This document shows positions 12,611-22,189 of a stretch of 64,000 nt of DNA, piece after piece. The stretch comes from Heliocidaris tuberculata (taxonomy: Eukaryota; Echinodermata; Echinoidea; Camarodonta; Echinometridae), in the NCBI GenBank assembly GCA_025618425.1, contig CM046833.1, forward strand, positions 9,311,429-9,375,428, read 5' to 3'. Both the position numbers and the translations under genes were made by a program. Within the stretch, counting starts at the first letter, position 1; each line of letters opens with the position of its first letter. The notes under the pieces were generated by a model, which saw nothing but the letters and a program-made list of their open reading frames with translations, ran no database searches and had not been told where the DNA came from.

Positions 12611-12812
12611 TCAATTTCAATTCAATTTATTAAAAACCAGACATAGCAATCATGACGCACAAACATGATGCAGATTGGGACCCCAAAAAGCTATGCTTGT
12701 GAGTGGGGCCCCTGAGAAGGATGGACCTCTCGATCCCGGCGGACGGCAAAGAGACCAACGTGTTTCAAGGATCTGCGCATGCTCAAAACATGGAAGATAT
12801 GATAAGATGCGA
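12611..12812 (-). mobile_element. ~200 bp insertion in the LINE-derived array
   Basis: This sequence is absent from the other array units. It starts TCAATTTCAATTCAATTTAT, which on the minus strand looks like an A-rich 3' tail, followed by a GC-richer body. It is probably a truncated retroelement inserted on the minus strand, but the family is not recognised. Confidence 0.4.
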
Positions 12813-13639
12813 TCATAGTGGGTGACTGTGAAAGTACTCTAAATGATTATTTTTTTCGAAACTTTGATGATGATTATACGGGGAGAAGCTATATCATAGG
12901 CTTCCTTTTTTAAGAAACAAGGTGTAAACAGGGGACAAAGTTTACAAAAGATCACTGAAGAGTTAGAAAGAAAATATTGGTAATAAACGATGATAATACT
13001 GCTTTATTAAAAGAAATTGAGGAAATGAAAGTAGAACTTGAAACTTTCCGCTCAAAACAGAATGAAGGAATCGCAATGAGATCTCGTATAAAGTGGATGA
13101 AGTTTGGGGAAAACCCCTCTAAAACTCTTTTTAGATTTGGAAAAAAAACAGAACAGAGTCTGTAGAGGAATACGTAAATTATCCTCTAAAAACAGAGATA
13201 TCATTAGAGATTTTAGAGATAGTGCATTGCTTTATAGAAAGGTATTTAATTTTTATTCCAACATTTATGCGGCAAAAGAAGTAGATTTTTTTTGGTAATT
13301 TTATTGAATCATTCTGACATTCCCAAATTGTCATTAAAAATGTCTTTATTGCTTGAAGACCCATTAAGTTTCGACGAAGTTTTGGCTATGATAAAACATA
13401 TGAAAAGCAATAAATCCCTGGGCAAGATGGATTAAGGTAGAATTCTATCGTTTTCTTTGGGAAGACATAAAACATTTTATAGTAAAGTCATTGAACCATG
13501 CTGATTTTACAGACATTTATCACAATCGCAATAGTTCGGGATTGTAACTTTGATTCCAAAAAGAAACATAACTAGAGATTTACTTTAAAAATGGCGCCCT
13601 ATTTCATTGCTAAACGTTAAGTTATTTATACTCTAGAAT

Positions 13640-14020
13640 CAAGATTTACAGTGTGTCCTCGAAATACTTGCTGACTTTTAAAATCAACATAACAAAAACG
13701 CACGCTATATCAGATTCAGACTCAGATTCAATATATTTTTGAATGTATTCCTTCTCACAATCAAATGAATACAAAATGAAAAGTACGTTTCCACACACAC
13801 ACACACACACACACAAAAAGAAAGAAAGAAAGAAAGAAGCAAACAAACAAACAAAACAAGAAAAAACAAAACAAAACAACAAAAAAAAAAAACCCCGGTG
13901 GAAGGAGGCGAAGGTCCCAGGAAGCACAGGTCTCTAAAAACAGAACTTTTACACTAATACAAATCGAACTGGATATCTGAGGGTTATTTTAATTACCTAC
14001 GTATATATTTTTCATTACAT
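13640..14020. repeat. Microsatellite-bearing insert replacing LINE RT core
   Basis: (CA)n near 13794-13815, (GAAA)n near 13818-13838 and AC-rich tracts lie between LINE blocks that are about 700 bp further apart in the 53.8-58.3 kb copy. The RT catalytic region has therefore been lost here. Confidence 0.55.
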
Positions 14021-14095
14021 TTATCACAGATGGTTGACCATAATTATTTTGAAAAGATCAAAGAAATTAAAAATCAAATGACCCCATGGTTGAAA

Positions 14096-14358
14096 GGGGT
14101 AACCTCGCTAGTCATAAGGAACCCTATTCATACAGACCACTTATTCATAAGGACCGCTGTCAATAACGCGTGACTAAATGAATAGCGGTTTCGTATGAAT
14201 AGCGGTCCTTCTACATGGCGAGCAAACCATAGACAAATACCTCGCTATTCATAAGGCCTTCCGTTCATAAGGACCACTATTCATAACTATTTATAAAGCG
14301 TGTTAAATGAATAGCGGTTTTCTATGAATAGCGGTCCTTATGAAAGCGAGTGGACCCC
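14096..14358. mobile_element. Palindromic hAT-type MITE with internal duplication
   Basis: Ends are GGGGTAACCTCGCT and, inverted, GGGGTCCACTCGCT, with a perfect 8-bp duplication GGTTGAAA at 14088-14095 and 14359-14366. Inside are two palindromic units, each built from TTCATAAGGACC / AATAGCGGTCCTT motifs, so the element looks like a head-to-tail dimer. The two flanks rejoin to match the LINE. Confidence 0.8.
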
Positions 14359-14954
14359 GGTTGAAAAGATCATTTACCCACTGACCCATAATTAAATCGT
14401 TATTTACACCCAAATTAAACTACTTATTTCTATCACTTCCAGAACCTAATCCACAAATTATTAAAGAGGTAAATCAATGTTTTTAAACCTGACGAAATAA
14501 GAAGAAAACAAACAGTTATCTAAGGATGGTGAAGTTAAAATGACAGATATTTTGATACATATGCAATCTTTTAAGATATCATGGATCAGAAGATTTATTT
14601 TTACTCATTTGATGACAATGCTTCTCTCGTTTTCTCCTGCATTATATTCTTTCAATTATTTTAGGGGGTCCAAAAATTACAAACAATTAGTCACTGCCAC
14701 GCCTAATCCATTTTGGAAAGAGATGTTTTTCGCTTTTCCAGATCTGTTTGAACTCACTGTAGATACTGTTGTATGTCAATCTCTCTGCAATAATGCGAGG
14801 ATAAAAGTGAAAAATAATTTAATATATTTCAAATCTTGGTGTATGGAGGGAATGATATTTTGAAAACAGATAGTACATTGTTTATCAACAATGTACAATT
14901 TGTAACAGAGACAATTATTCATATTGTGTTGTTCCTGTCCACATTCAAATGTAA

Positions 14955-15588
14955 CATAGGTGCCAGTAAGGTGGGGGGGGGGAGGGCAGGGGGGCGACCG
15001 AATGAAAAAGTGGGGGGGGGGGCAAAATGCATTTTCGTCCCCCCCCAAAAAAAAGCCCCCCCCCCCCATAAAAAAAGAAGAAAAAAATCAGTAGTAAAGG
15101 AGTAAAAATCGTGTGTATATTAAAAGTTTGATTGCTTTATTACGTAATTGTAAGCCTTTGTATTCATTTTTCGTATTCATGGAGATCACTGAAGACAGAT
15201 AAAGCATTCAAACTTTAAACTTTAACGTAGTTGAGGTTTTTTATTAGACGCAAGGTTGCCAGAGTTGGCAGAATTCCACTTTCTGGCAGAATTTTGACCG
15301 CTTTAGCATAATTTGACAAAATTTATCAGAATTTTAGCATAATTCTGGTGTTTTTGTTTTTCTTTTGCTTTGTCAGAGAATTTTACAGTAAAAATACACC
15401 CCAAAAATGCTTGCCAGAGAATTGATGAGTAAAATTTTGATTTAGCAGTAGGATCTGTATTGTTGTGAGAGTGTGGGAAAGCGTGTGAGTTTTTTTAGGG
15501 GTGAGAAGACATGAGCCCTTGAAAGGTGAGCCCCCTTGAATGTTTGCCCCCCCCCCCCCCAAATCCCAAACTGCTTCCGGCGCGCCTG
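14955..15588. mobile_element. hAT-type element (634 bp) in LINE copy A
   Basis: A perfect 8-bp duplication AAATGTAA lies at 14947-14954 and 15589-15596. The left end CATAGGTGCCAGTAAG and the inverted right end CAGGCGCGCCGGAAG are related. The joined flanks match the LINE sequence ACGAATGTAATATGG of the other copy. The interior is G/C-run-rich with no transposase ORF. Confidence 0.8.
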
Positions 15589-15998
15589 AAATGTAATATG
15601 GTCAAAACTTGAGGAATTGTTGTTCCGTAATAATAAAGGTCAAACTAACAAACAAAAGAATAAGTTGTTCGGCTTTAATGGATGTCATGCCAACGCTTTT
15701 AATTGTATTTTAATAATTGTAAGAACATGTTTTTTTTTATCAACTAAATGCAAAAACCAGCTATCAATGTCTGAAAGAGTTATTTTTCTGAATGTTTACT
15801 TTTTTTGTAATATAATTTGAATGTTAATTATAATTGCTAGGTCTTTTACCCTGTATGTCACAATGCAACCGATATTGTTTTGTTATATTTTATTGTTTGA
15901 ATATTTATATGACAATGACATGGAATAGTGCATGTATCGATCACTTGTGAAATGATTGTTTATACATAATGAAGGAACCATGTGGAAGGGTAAATATA

Positions 15999-17475
15999 TA
16001 GTGCGTCCCAGAAAAAAGTAAACAGTTGGAAAAATTATCCCCAAATAAATGTTTCAAAATATTTTAAGGAAGTTTTTATAACAGTGGATACCTTAGGGTC
16101 TCTTCTATCAAATGCAGTCAAACCGCAGGTCCCCCAAAAGTGCTCTATTTTATTTCCAGTTTTGCTTGACTGGGTCAGTCTCTGAATACATAATGAGCAG
16201 GAATCCCCTGGAACATCTGATTTCCAAATGATTGAATGGAGTGGTTAACATTTACTGATTCTCATGATTTATACATCAAATAAAAGAGGAGGAATTAGAA
16301 ATTCATGGCATACTCTATTTGTCTATGAAAAATGTGACAAAATTGGTGAAAAATTATGACCAAAAAATGGAAATGAAATGAAAAGTAAACCTGTAAAAAA
16401 CTCACATAGTTTTATTATGAGCCAGGCTGAATTTGACATGAGTGTAAAGGGCAATATCTATACTTCACAAATATTGAAATAATATTTATGTACACTTAAT
16501 GACAGGGTCAGGATCCAGTAAAATGTAACCAAAGTACACACTGGCCGGAACTCACAAAGGTGGTTTTTGGTTTATGCAGATTTCGTGGTATAAATACGCT
16601 TAATTTAGCGCAAACACTTGAAAAGGTCCAACAATGAGAAAGGGTGCAAAATCCAGTCTTGACAAGAATTGATATTGGCTCTGGCTGTATCAGCCGAGAT
16701 GAAAGTCATGTAAAGGCTTTGAAATTTCCATATTCTGATCAATTAAAGACAGTTTATGAAATAACAAGCTATGTTCTCTGTATATCCTTACATATCCCAT
16801 CAATATTTTATTCTTGAGTGAGTAATTAACTACTTTGCTGAGTGTTTCAGTATGTTACTTTTGATGTGTCTTTTAATTTCATCTGGCTTGCTTACTCAAC
16901 CATAAAGTTTTGATGGGATATATCAGGAAATACACTGATCGAAGTCTGCTCTTTCATAAATAGTCTTTCAATGATCAGAATATCGAATTTTGAAGTCTAT
17001 TCATGACTTTCAACTTGGCTCATACCAGTCAGAACAACAACAAACATTTGTCAAGAATGGATTTTGCACCATTTCACAAAAGTGGCTCTTGCTCACTCAA
17101 GCATAACATATTGTGAGATATTTTAGTGTCATTTGATAGAAGAGATCATAAGCTAACCACAGGTATAAAATTTTCCTGAAAATATTTTGAAATATTTAAT
17201 TGGGGAGTCTTTTTCCAACTGTCAATTCACGGTTCTCAACTTTCTTGATACCATCCAGACCAAATAACAATTTTTGTCAAGTCTGAATTTTTGCACCCTT
17301 TCACAAAAACTGGTTTGAGATCACTCAGGGGAAATAAATAATCAGATTTTTTAGTCTTATTGTATAGGAGGGACCTTCAGCTATCTACAAGAGTGAAAAT
17401 ATATATTGAAAATATTCAGAAGTATTTATTTGGGGGGACTTTTTACAACTTTTTACTTTTTTTGGCGACGCACTG
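15999..17475. mobile_element. Fold-back Tc1/mariner-type element (~1.48 kb)
   Basis: The left end TAGTGCGTCCCAGAAAAAAG and the inverted right end CAGTGCGTCGCCAAAAAAAG match, and TA dinucleotides flank both (15997-15998, 17476-17477). The inverted similarity runs far inward: CATATTCTGATCA and GTGCAAAATCCA on the left arm recur inverted near 16980 and 17070. The element can therefore fold as one long hairpin with a centre near 16850. The right arm also contains two ~230 bp tandem sub-units. There is no transposase ORF. It sits immediately after the 3' end of LINE copy A. Confidence 0.8.
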
Positions 17476-18734
17476 TATAATGAAAAAAAAGGAGTGAATA
17501 TCAATTTGGTTAAACATCTATCTGAATACAAATACTGTTCTAGTGACCTTATGACCCATGATTATTGCATTTTGACCTGACTTGCAATATGTGGCTTCGA
17601 TTCTGTATTGAAGACAGAACACCATCAAGCATCACAACACCGTCATAAAAAAATAGTATCTATATAAATCATATTAAAGTGAGTGAAAAATCAAATATTG
17701 AGTTGACTTTGAAATTACCCCTTGTGGCTGATAATTTAAATAAAAATTGCCTACATGGATTGTGCACACCCCGAAACTACTGAATTCAAACTATTTAATG
17801 TTTTTATATTAAGGACCATCAATATTCAAAAGTAGCACCATCCACCATCATTGTCCACATATAACTAATCTGAGCTTCACTTGGCCTTTAGTATCCAAGG
17901 TTTTTTTAAAACTGCGAAAAATAAAAAGGTAGAGGTAAAGTACATCGTTATTGGACAAAGTCATGCAGTTCACCCACATAACTTGTGATAACCTCCCATC
18001 GTTTCACAGGATCATTGCTCATGTTGAACAAAACTGTTAGCTTTTGGTATAGGCGTGCATATTCAGTAGGTAGGTAGATCCGCTTATATATTTTTCGTAA
18101 ATTGTCTTGTGCTGCTTAATATCTCTAACAGTGATCACTTTATGGATATATGGAAAATATGCAAATAGCTCAAGGTTTTCCCGTGGGCAAAAAAAGCTGA
18201 AATTCTTCTAGGACCACTTACGATTACAAATCAACACGAACAACAACTAAAATACTTCGACTGAAATAATTTTTTTTTAAGGCTCGTTGTTGGCTGTATG
18301 GAAGCTTCAAATGGACAGGGGGGGGGGGTGCATTTTTATCGGCTCATCCATATTTTATTCTTAGCATATTAAAACAAACGCTACTTTATTTTATTTTATT
18401 ATTATTATTTTTTTTTTTAGATTTTTTTTTTTAATAAAACGCCTAATTCAGAACTCTTATTGGACATTATCTGTCTTCATCACAAACTAATTTTTTTCTT
18501 GTTGGATTACATTGATAACTCTTTATCACACAATCAAATAAAGCTCTGCCATTTACATTAATTCAAAAGAATCCGATACCTATTCAATTTGTTTCACCGT
18601 TATCTTCTGAGTTCGCACCTATTTTGTTTATTCAGTTATTGAAAAATGCGTTTTACCACTTCCTAAATCTAAATCTTTTTAACGTTCATGTTTTTTTATT
18701 ACCAATACCAAAGTGTTTCTGTAAAATAGTTCAA
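17476..18734. other. No gene seen; AT-rich spacer
   Basis: No open frame or recognised element. A G-run (18321-18330) and a T-rich stretch (18385-18435) are the only notable features. Confidence 0.5.
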
Positions 18735-18764
18735 TGAATAATAATAATGATGATGATGATGATA

Positions 18765-18815
<51 letters not shown>

Positions 18816-18828
18816 TAATAATAATAAT
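18735..18828 (-). repeat. (ATT)n tail/microsatellite of SINE
   Basis: An (AAT)n run with ATG interruptions directly abuts the 3' end of the minus-strand SINE and is best read as its (ATT)n tail. Confidence 0.8.
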
Positions 18829-19087
18829 GGATATTTATATAGCGCTCATATCCACCATGAATGGTGCTCAAGGCGCTCCAATATTGCCCTGGCTCTAGTT
18901 AGGCTACCGATTTCGGCGCTCACAGCATTCATTGAATTCATTCCTGCCGGTACCCATTTAACACCTGGGTGGGGAGTGGTAAATGTGGATTAATGTCTTG
19001 CCAAAGGACAGTAGTGCCGCTCCGGGGTTCGAACCCACGACCTTTCCATCTCCAGTCAAGTGTTTAAACCACTCGACTACGACCCCT
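18829..19087 (-). mobile_element. tRNA-derived SINE
   Basis: Read on the minus strand it starts GGGGTCGTAGTCGAGTGGTT (A-box-like), followed by GGGTTCGAACCCCGG (B box), then a CTTTGGCAAGACATTAATCC body. It ends with GCGCCTTGAGCACCATTCAT and GCGCTATATAAATATCC before an (ATT)n tail. The head is an RNA polymerase III promoter of tRNA origin. The last ~55 bp resembles the LINE 3' end at 20290-20350. Confidence 0.85.
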
Positions 19088-19099
19088 CTAATGAATGAC

Positions 19100-19875
19100 T
19101 AAATAAGTTTCTATAAAATATAAAGGGAAAAGCAGAATATATTTGCTGTCATTTATTTATTTTTTGGCCCACAATGTTAAATACTGAGTCGCGATCGGGA
19201 TTAAAAATTAATAACCGTCTGAAGAGCAGAGTGACATCTATAATGATTATGAAGAGGTGTTTCATTGGCAATATTTGGGTGCTAGGAAGTTTGCAGGCTG
19301 CTTTATCTTTTCTAACCCTCAAAGGGAAATGTTAAATTCTTATCTAATTTAGCTTTCCTTGTTAGCAATTTTCCCCTTCATTTAGAGGCAATCTTTCCTC
19401 AAATCGAAAAGCGATACCCCAAGAAAATATCATCCGTTCTCTTTAATACGTTAGATAAACATGCATTTAACGAGTCAAACGACATGTTCGCTCATATTAA
19501 AGACCTTTTTCTCACACAATGCATTTACAAATTTTGGCTGCCAGTTTAGTATGGAAGAGAATGGTGTTTATTTATCTTTATTAATACATCATAGATTATT
19601 CGATTGGAAGCTCTGCACTGAATTACATTTCGTAAGTAATTTCAAAAGTAACAGATGTAGCGAAATAATTGAATTCATGTATTTTTCTCGGTAAAGTCCA
19701 AGACCGACTATGATTTCAGTATTAAACATTGAACATTTATTTTCTGCTTGGCAGATTTAACAGCTAGACTGAATACTGTATAAATGCAACACCTATTTGA
19801 TACCCAGTACTCGTATTGGAGTTTCTATTTTCATCGCAAACTATTTTGCCTTGCAATATCCAATGGATTACGCCT
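19100..19875. other. No gene seen
   Basis: AT-rich, with a 77-codon open frame (19461-19694) that has no recognisable features. Confidence 0.5.
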
Positions 19876-19879
19876 TCTC

Positions 19880-20115
19880 TCTAATCTAATAAATTCCTTG
19901 CTATCTACATTACTTGCAAAGGTTCCAATAAGTATTAAATTTTAATCAACTCGTTTGCACAAGCTGGACATTACTGATGGAATCAGTAATGCCTTCTCAA
20001 TAATCAAATAATGTTCTGGTTATTTACATTAGTTGCAAAGGTTCCAGTAGGTATTAAATTTTGATCAACGTTTTTAATAATCAACTCATTTACACATGCT
20101 GGACGTTACTTATGG
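19880..20115. repeat. Imperfect tandem duplication, ~120 bp
   Basis: ACTTGCAAAGGTTCCAATAA...ATTAAATTTTAATCAAC near 19911 recurs as AGTTGCAAAGGTTCCAGTAG...ATTAAATTTTGATCAAC near 20031. Both are followed by a CTGGAC(A/G)TTACT block. Confidence 0.7.
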
Positions 20116-20352
20116 GATAAACTGCCAGAAGTAATCGTAATATCTCAGATGTAGATTGCTTTAAAAATGCCCTTAAAACTCATTTGTGCAAAATTGCTTT
20201 CCTTTAGATTTATTTTTGTACATTCATCTACATTGTCGGTTTTCCCATTGTTATATATTTCCATGTACATATAAATTGTTCTTCTCCATTGCGCCTTGAG
20301 CACATTAGTCATGTGGATTTGGCACATTATAAATACCCTATATCATTACCAT
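20100..20352 (+). mobile_element. LINE 3' end (CR1/L2-like group)
   Basis: The decayed reading frame gives WDKLPEVIV then, after a break, a FKNALKTHLCKIAF-like string. This is the usual C-terminus of CR1/L2/Jockey-group reverse transcriptases. It is followed by a 3' tail GCGCCTTGAGCACATTAGTC and CATTATAAATACCC with ATT-rich sequence. It is a short 5'-truncated copy. Confidence 0.65.
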
Positions 20353-20874
20353 CATTATTAAGAAATTAAACTTTAAATTTTTGTGTTGTTTCTATTTCCT
20401 TTAAAGAAATAACGATTATAACAATATTAGCGTGAATATTAATATGATTAGAGCATTCTAATACATTGTGAAAATGAGGAGGAAACTGTGTAAATAATGT
20501 AACTCTTTCGCTATTTGACCGTGCGGTATTGGACAAACAAGGAAATGAAAATAAATTACCTTCCATTTTCAATATCGTGAAATATCCGTGTTTATATCTG
20601 GCCATTTACCATTCTTTTAATTCAATTTAAAATAAAACACACATCCGACTGTTGACGTAAATTTCATGTCATCAGTTGTTCACGACGCTGTGTTAGGGTA
20701 TATAAACAGGCATAAACAGTCCAGCCTATTATGTATGCTGCTCCCCCAGGTTTACCAGTCAAAGTTCGGATTGCTGAACGTTACCTTATTGCTTCTCCTG
20801 CTTGAAGATATATTACATGTAAACCGAAACGATAACTACAGATTCAGATGAAATATGCCCTTTTCATCTTAGGG

Positions 20875-21885
20875 TTAGAAGCGTGCTTAGTCCGGAGTTA
20901 ACCGTGACTAAGCCTTGATACCAAAGCTAATGTGAAAGGTATCGGCTTGAATAAACCAGTTTTTAGTCAGGACTAAAGGCCGACTTCTCAAACCACTTCT
21001 CGAGCACGGTTAAGTCCGGACTAAGCGCTGACCGGAAGTGGGTTGAGTCGTAAATTCCGTAATATGAATGGTATCCGCGCTAGTTGAAGCCGATAGGAGG
21101 ATAAAAACAACGAATAAAATAAGGAAGATAGAAAAAGGAAATGATGGAGAAATAAAAAACAAAGAATAACACAAGAAGTGATAGAAAGAAACGAAGGTAG
21201 GATGATAAAAACAAAGAATAACATAAACTTAAAGGAAAAATAAAGAATAGCATAAGGAAAGACAGAAAGAAAAGAAGATAGAATCATATAACCAAAGAGT
21301 AACATAAGGAAGACAGAAAGAAAAGAAGATAAAATGATAAAAACAAAGAGTATCATAAGAAAAATAAAAAGATAGAAAATAGAATGAAAAACAAAGAATA
21401 AAATAAGGAAAATAGAAAGAAGATAGTACAAAAACAAAGAATAACATAAGATAAAAGAAAAGAAGATAAGAAGAGTATAAACAAAGAATTACATGAAGAA
21501 AGATAGAAAGATAGAAGATAACATGAAAAAGAAAGAATAACAAAAAGAAAGATATGAGGAAAAACAAAGAATAACATGAGGAAAGATAGCACAAAAAGAA
21601 GATAGTACAAAAAACAAAGAATAACATATGGTAAAATAACGAAAATAAGAAGAATAAAAAACAGAGAATAATATAAAGAAAGATAGAAAGTAAAGAAGAT
21701 AGAAGATCAAATCATTATAAATAAGCGCGGGAACGAGAGGCAGCAGAAACCATGGCAACAAGTTCCCATAGCAGATGCGATGCGGCCTTAATTGCTCCTG
21801 AATATGAAAGTGTCTGGGCTTATAGTAGCGGCTACTATTAAAGCCGATTAAGCGCCGACTAAGCGCCGACTAAGCATGCTTTGGC
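20875..21885. mobile_element. TIR-bounded insert in the receptor relic
   Basis: The left end GCGTGCTTAGTCCGG and the inverted right end GCATGCTTAGTCGGCG are similar, and further TTAGTC/GACTAAG motifs repeat near both ends. It separates two halves of sequence that are contiguous in the 4.0-4.4 kb copy. The interior is mostly a minisatellite. I could not define a target duplication. Confidence 0.55.
21100..21715. repeat. A-rich minisatellite (~50 bp units)
   Basis: Variants of AAGAATAACATAAGGAAAGA followed by TAGAAAGAAAAGAAGATAG repeat about a dozen times. Long minus-strand ORFs rich in Phe, Leu and Ser here are by-products of this composition. Confidence 0.8.
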
Positions 21886-22189
21886 ATTGAGAATATAGAT
21901 TGGAAATATTATTTGCATTTTCAGTTAAAACGATCGAATACTAAAAAGAAGAAGAAGAAGAAGAAAGAAAAAAATCAGCAACCAGAAATGGTTGAGATAG
22001 GGGGAAGCGTGGGAATAATTGTGGCTTATGCCATGACTAATGTCATATTGATCTGGGACGACAGAATTTGATACGAAGAGAGAGGACATTGGATTGTTGC
22101 AAGTCCCCGAAAACTCCGACCAGCCAAAATCCATTCCTTCCACTCTGTGTAAGCCTTGCGATGACTTTTACTCGTAATTTTATTGTAAT

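Larger units (their letters stand above)
11727..12957 (+). repeat. 192-bp tandem array derived from LINE ORF linker
   Basis: The landmark CAGATTTTGATGAAAACGAT begins at 11727, 12206, 12399 and 12591. Spacings are 193 and 192 bp, and 192 bp for the first pair once a 279-bp MITE plus its 8-bp duplication is subtracted. Each unit corresponds to the LINE segment at about 55090-55230 (between endonuclease and RT). A part-unit follows the last landmark. One unit carries the MITE and another carries a ~200 bp insertion at about 12611-12812. Confidence 0.85.
10440..15996 (+). mobile_element. Decayed L1/Tx1-like LINE, family 1, copy A
   Basis: Collinear similarity to the better copy at 53819-58288 identifies this as a non-LTR retrotransposon. 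The parts are an endonuclease region (10440-10596 and 10913-11200), the linker between endonuclease and RT (11727-13300), the start of RT (13300-13640), the post-RT region (14030-14950), and the zinc-finger end plus 3' end (15589-15996, ending GGAACCATGTGGAAGGG like the other copy). The catalytic core of RT is missing, replaced by microsatellite-bearing DNA at about 13640-14020. 11200-11710 is unrelated or too diverged to align. The 5' end is truncated. At least four hAT-type insertions and one tandem amplification split it; it is not coding. Confidence 0.85.
20640..22165 (+). pseudogene. Decayed paralogue of the receptor-like gene (promoter, leader, exon 1)
   Basis: 20680-20870 aligns with the leader at 3985-4150, and 21900-22165 aligns with 4190-4435. 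The second block contains TGCCATGACT, ATTGATCTGG, GACGACAGAA and CCTTGCGATGA or close equivalents. The two halves are separated by a TIR-bounded insert (about 20875-21885). No counterpart of exon 2 is seen: a LINE begins directly downstream. The initiator region and frames are degraded, so this is a relic. It retains a TATA box (TATATAAA near 20701) that the 5' copy lacks. Confidence 0.65.

Noticed and set aside
11727..12957. CRISPR-like array
   Set aside because: Units are adjacent 192-bp tandem repeats without spacers, in a eukaryotic LINE.
21021..21761. Several overlapping minus-strand ORFs rich in Phe, Leu and Ser that look like membrane proteins
   Set aside because: They are translations of an A-rich minisatellite; all three frames stay open for compositional reasons.
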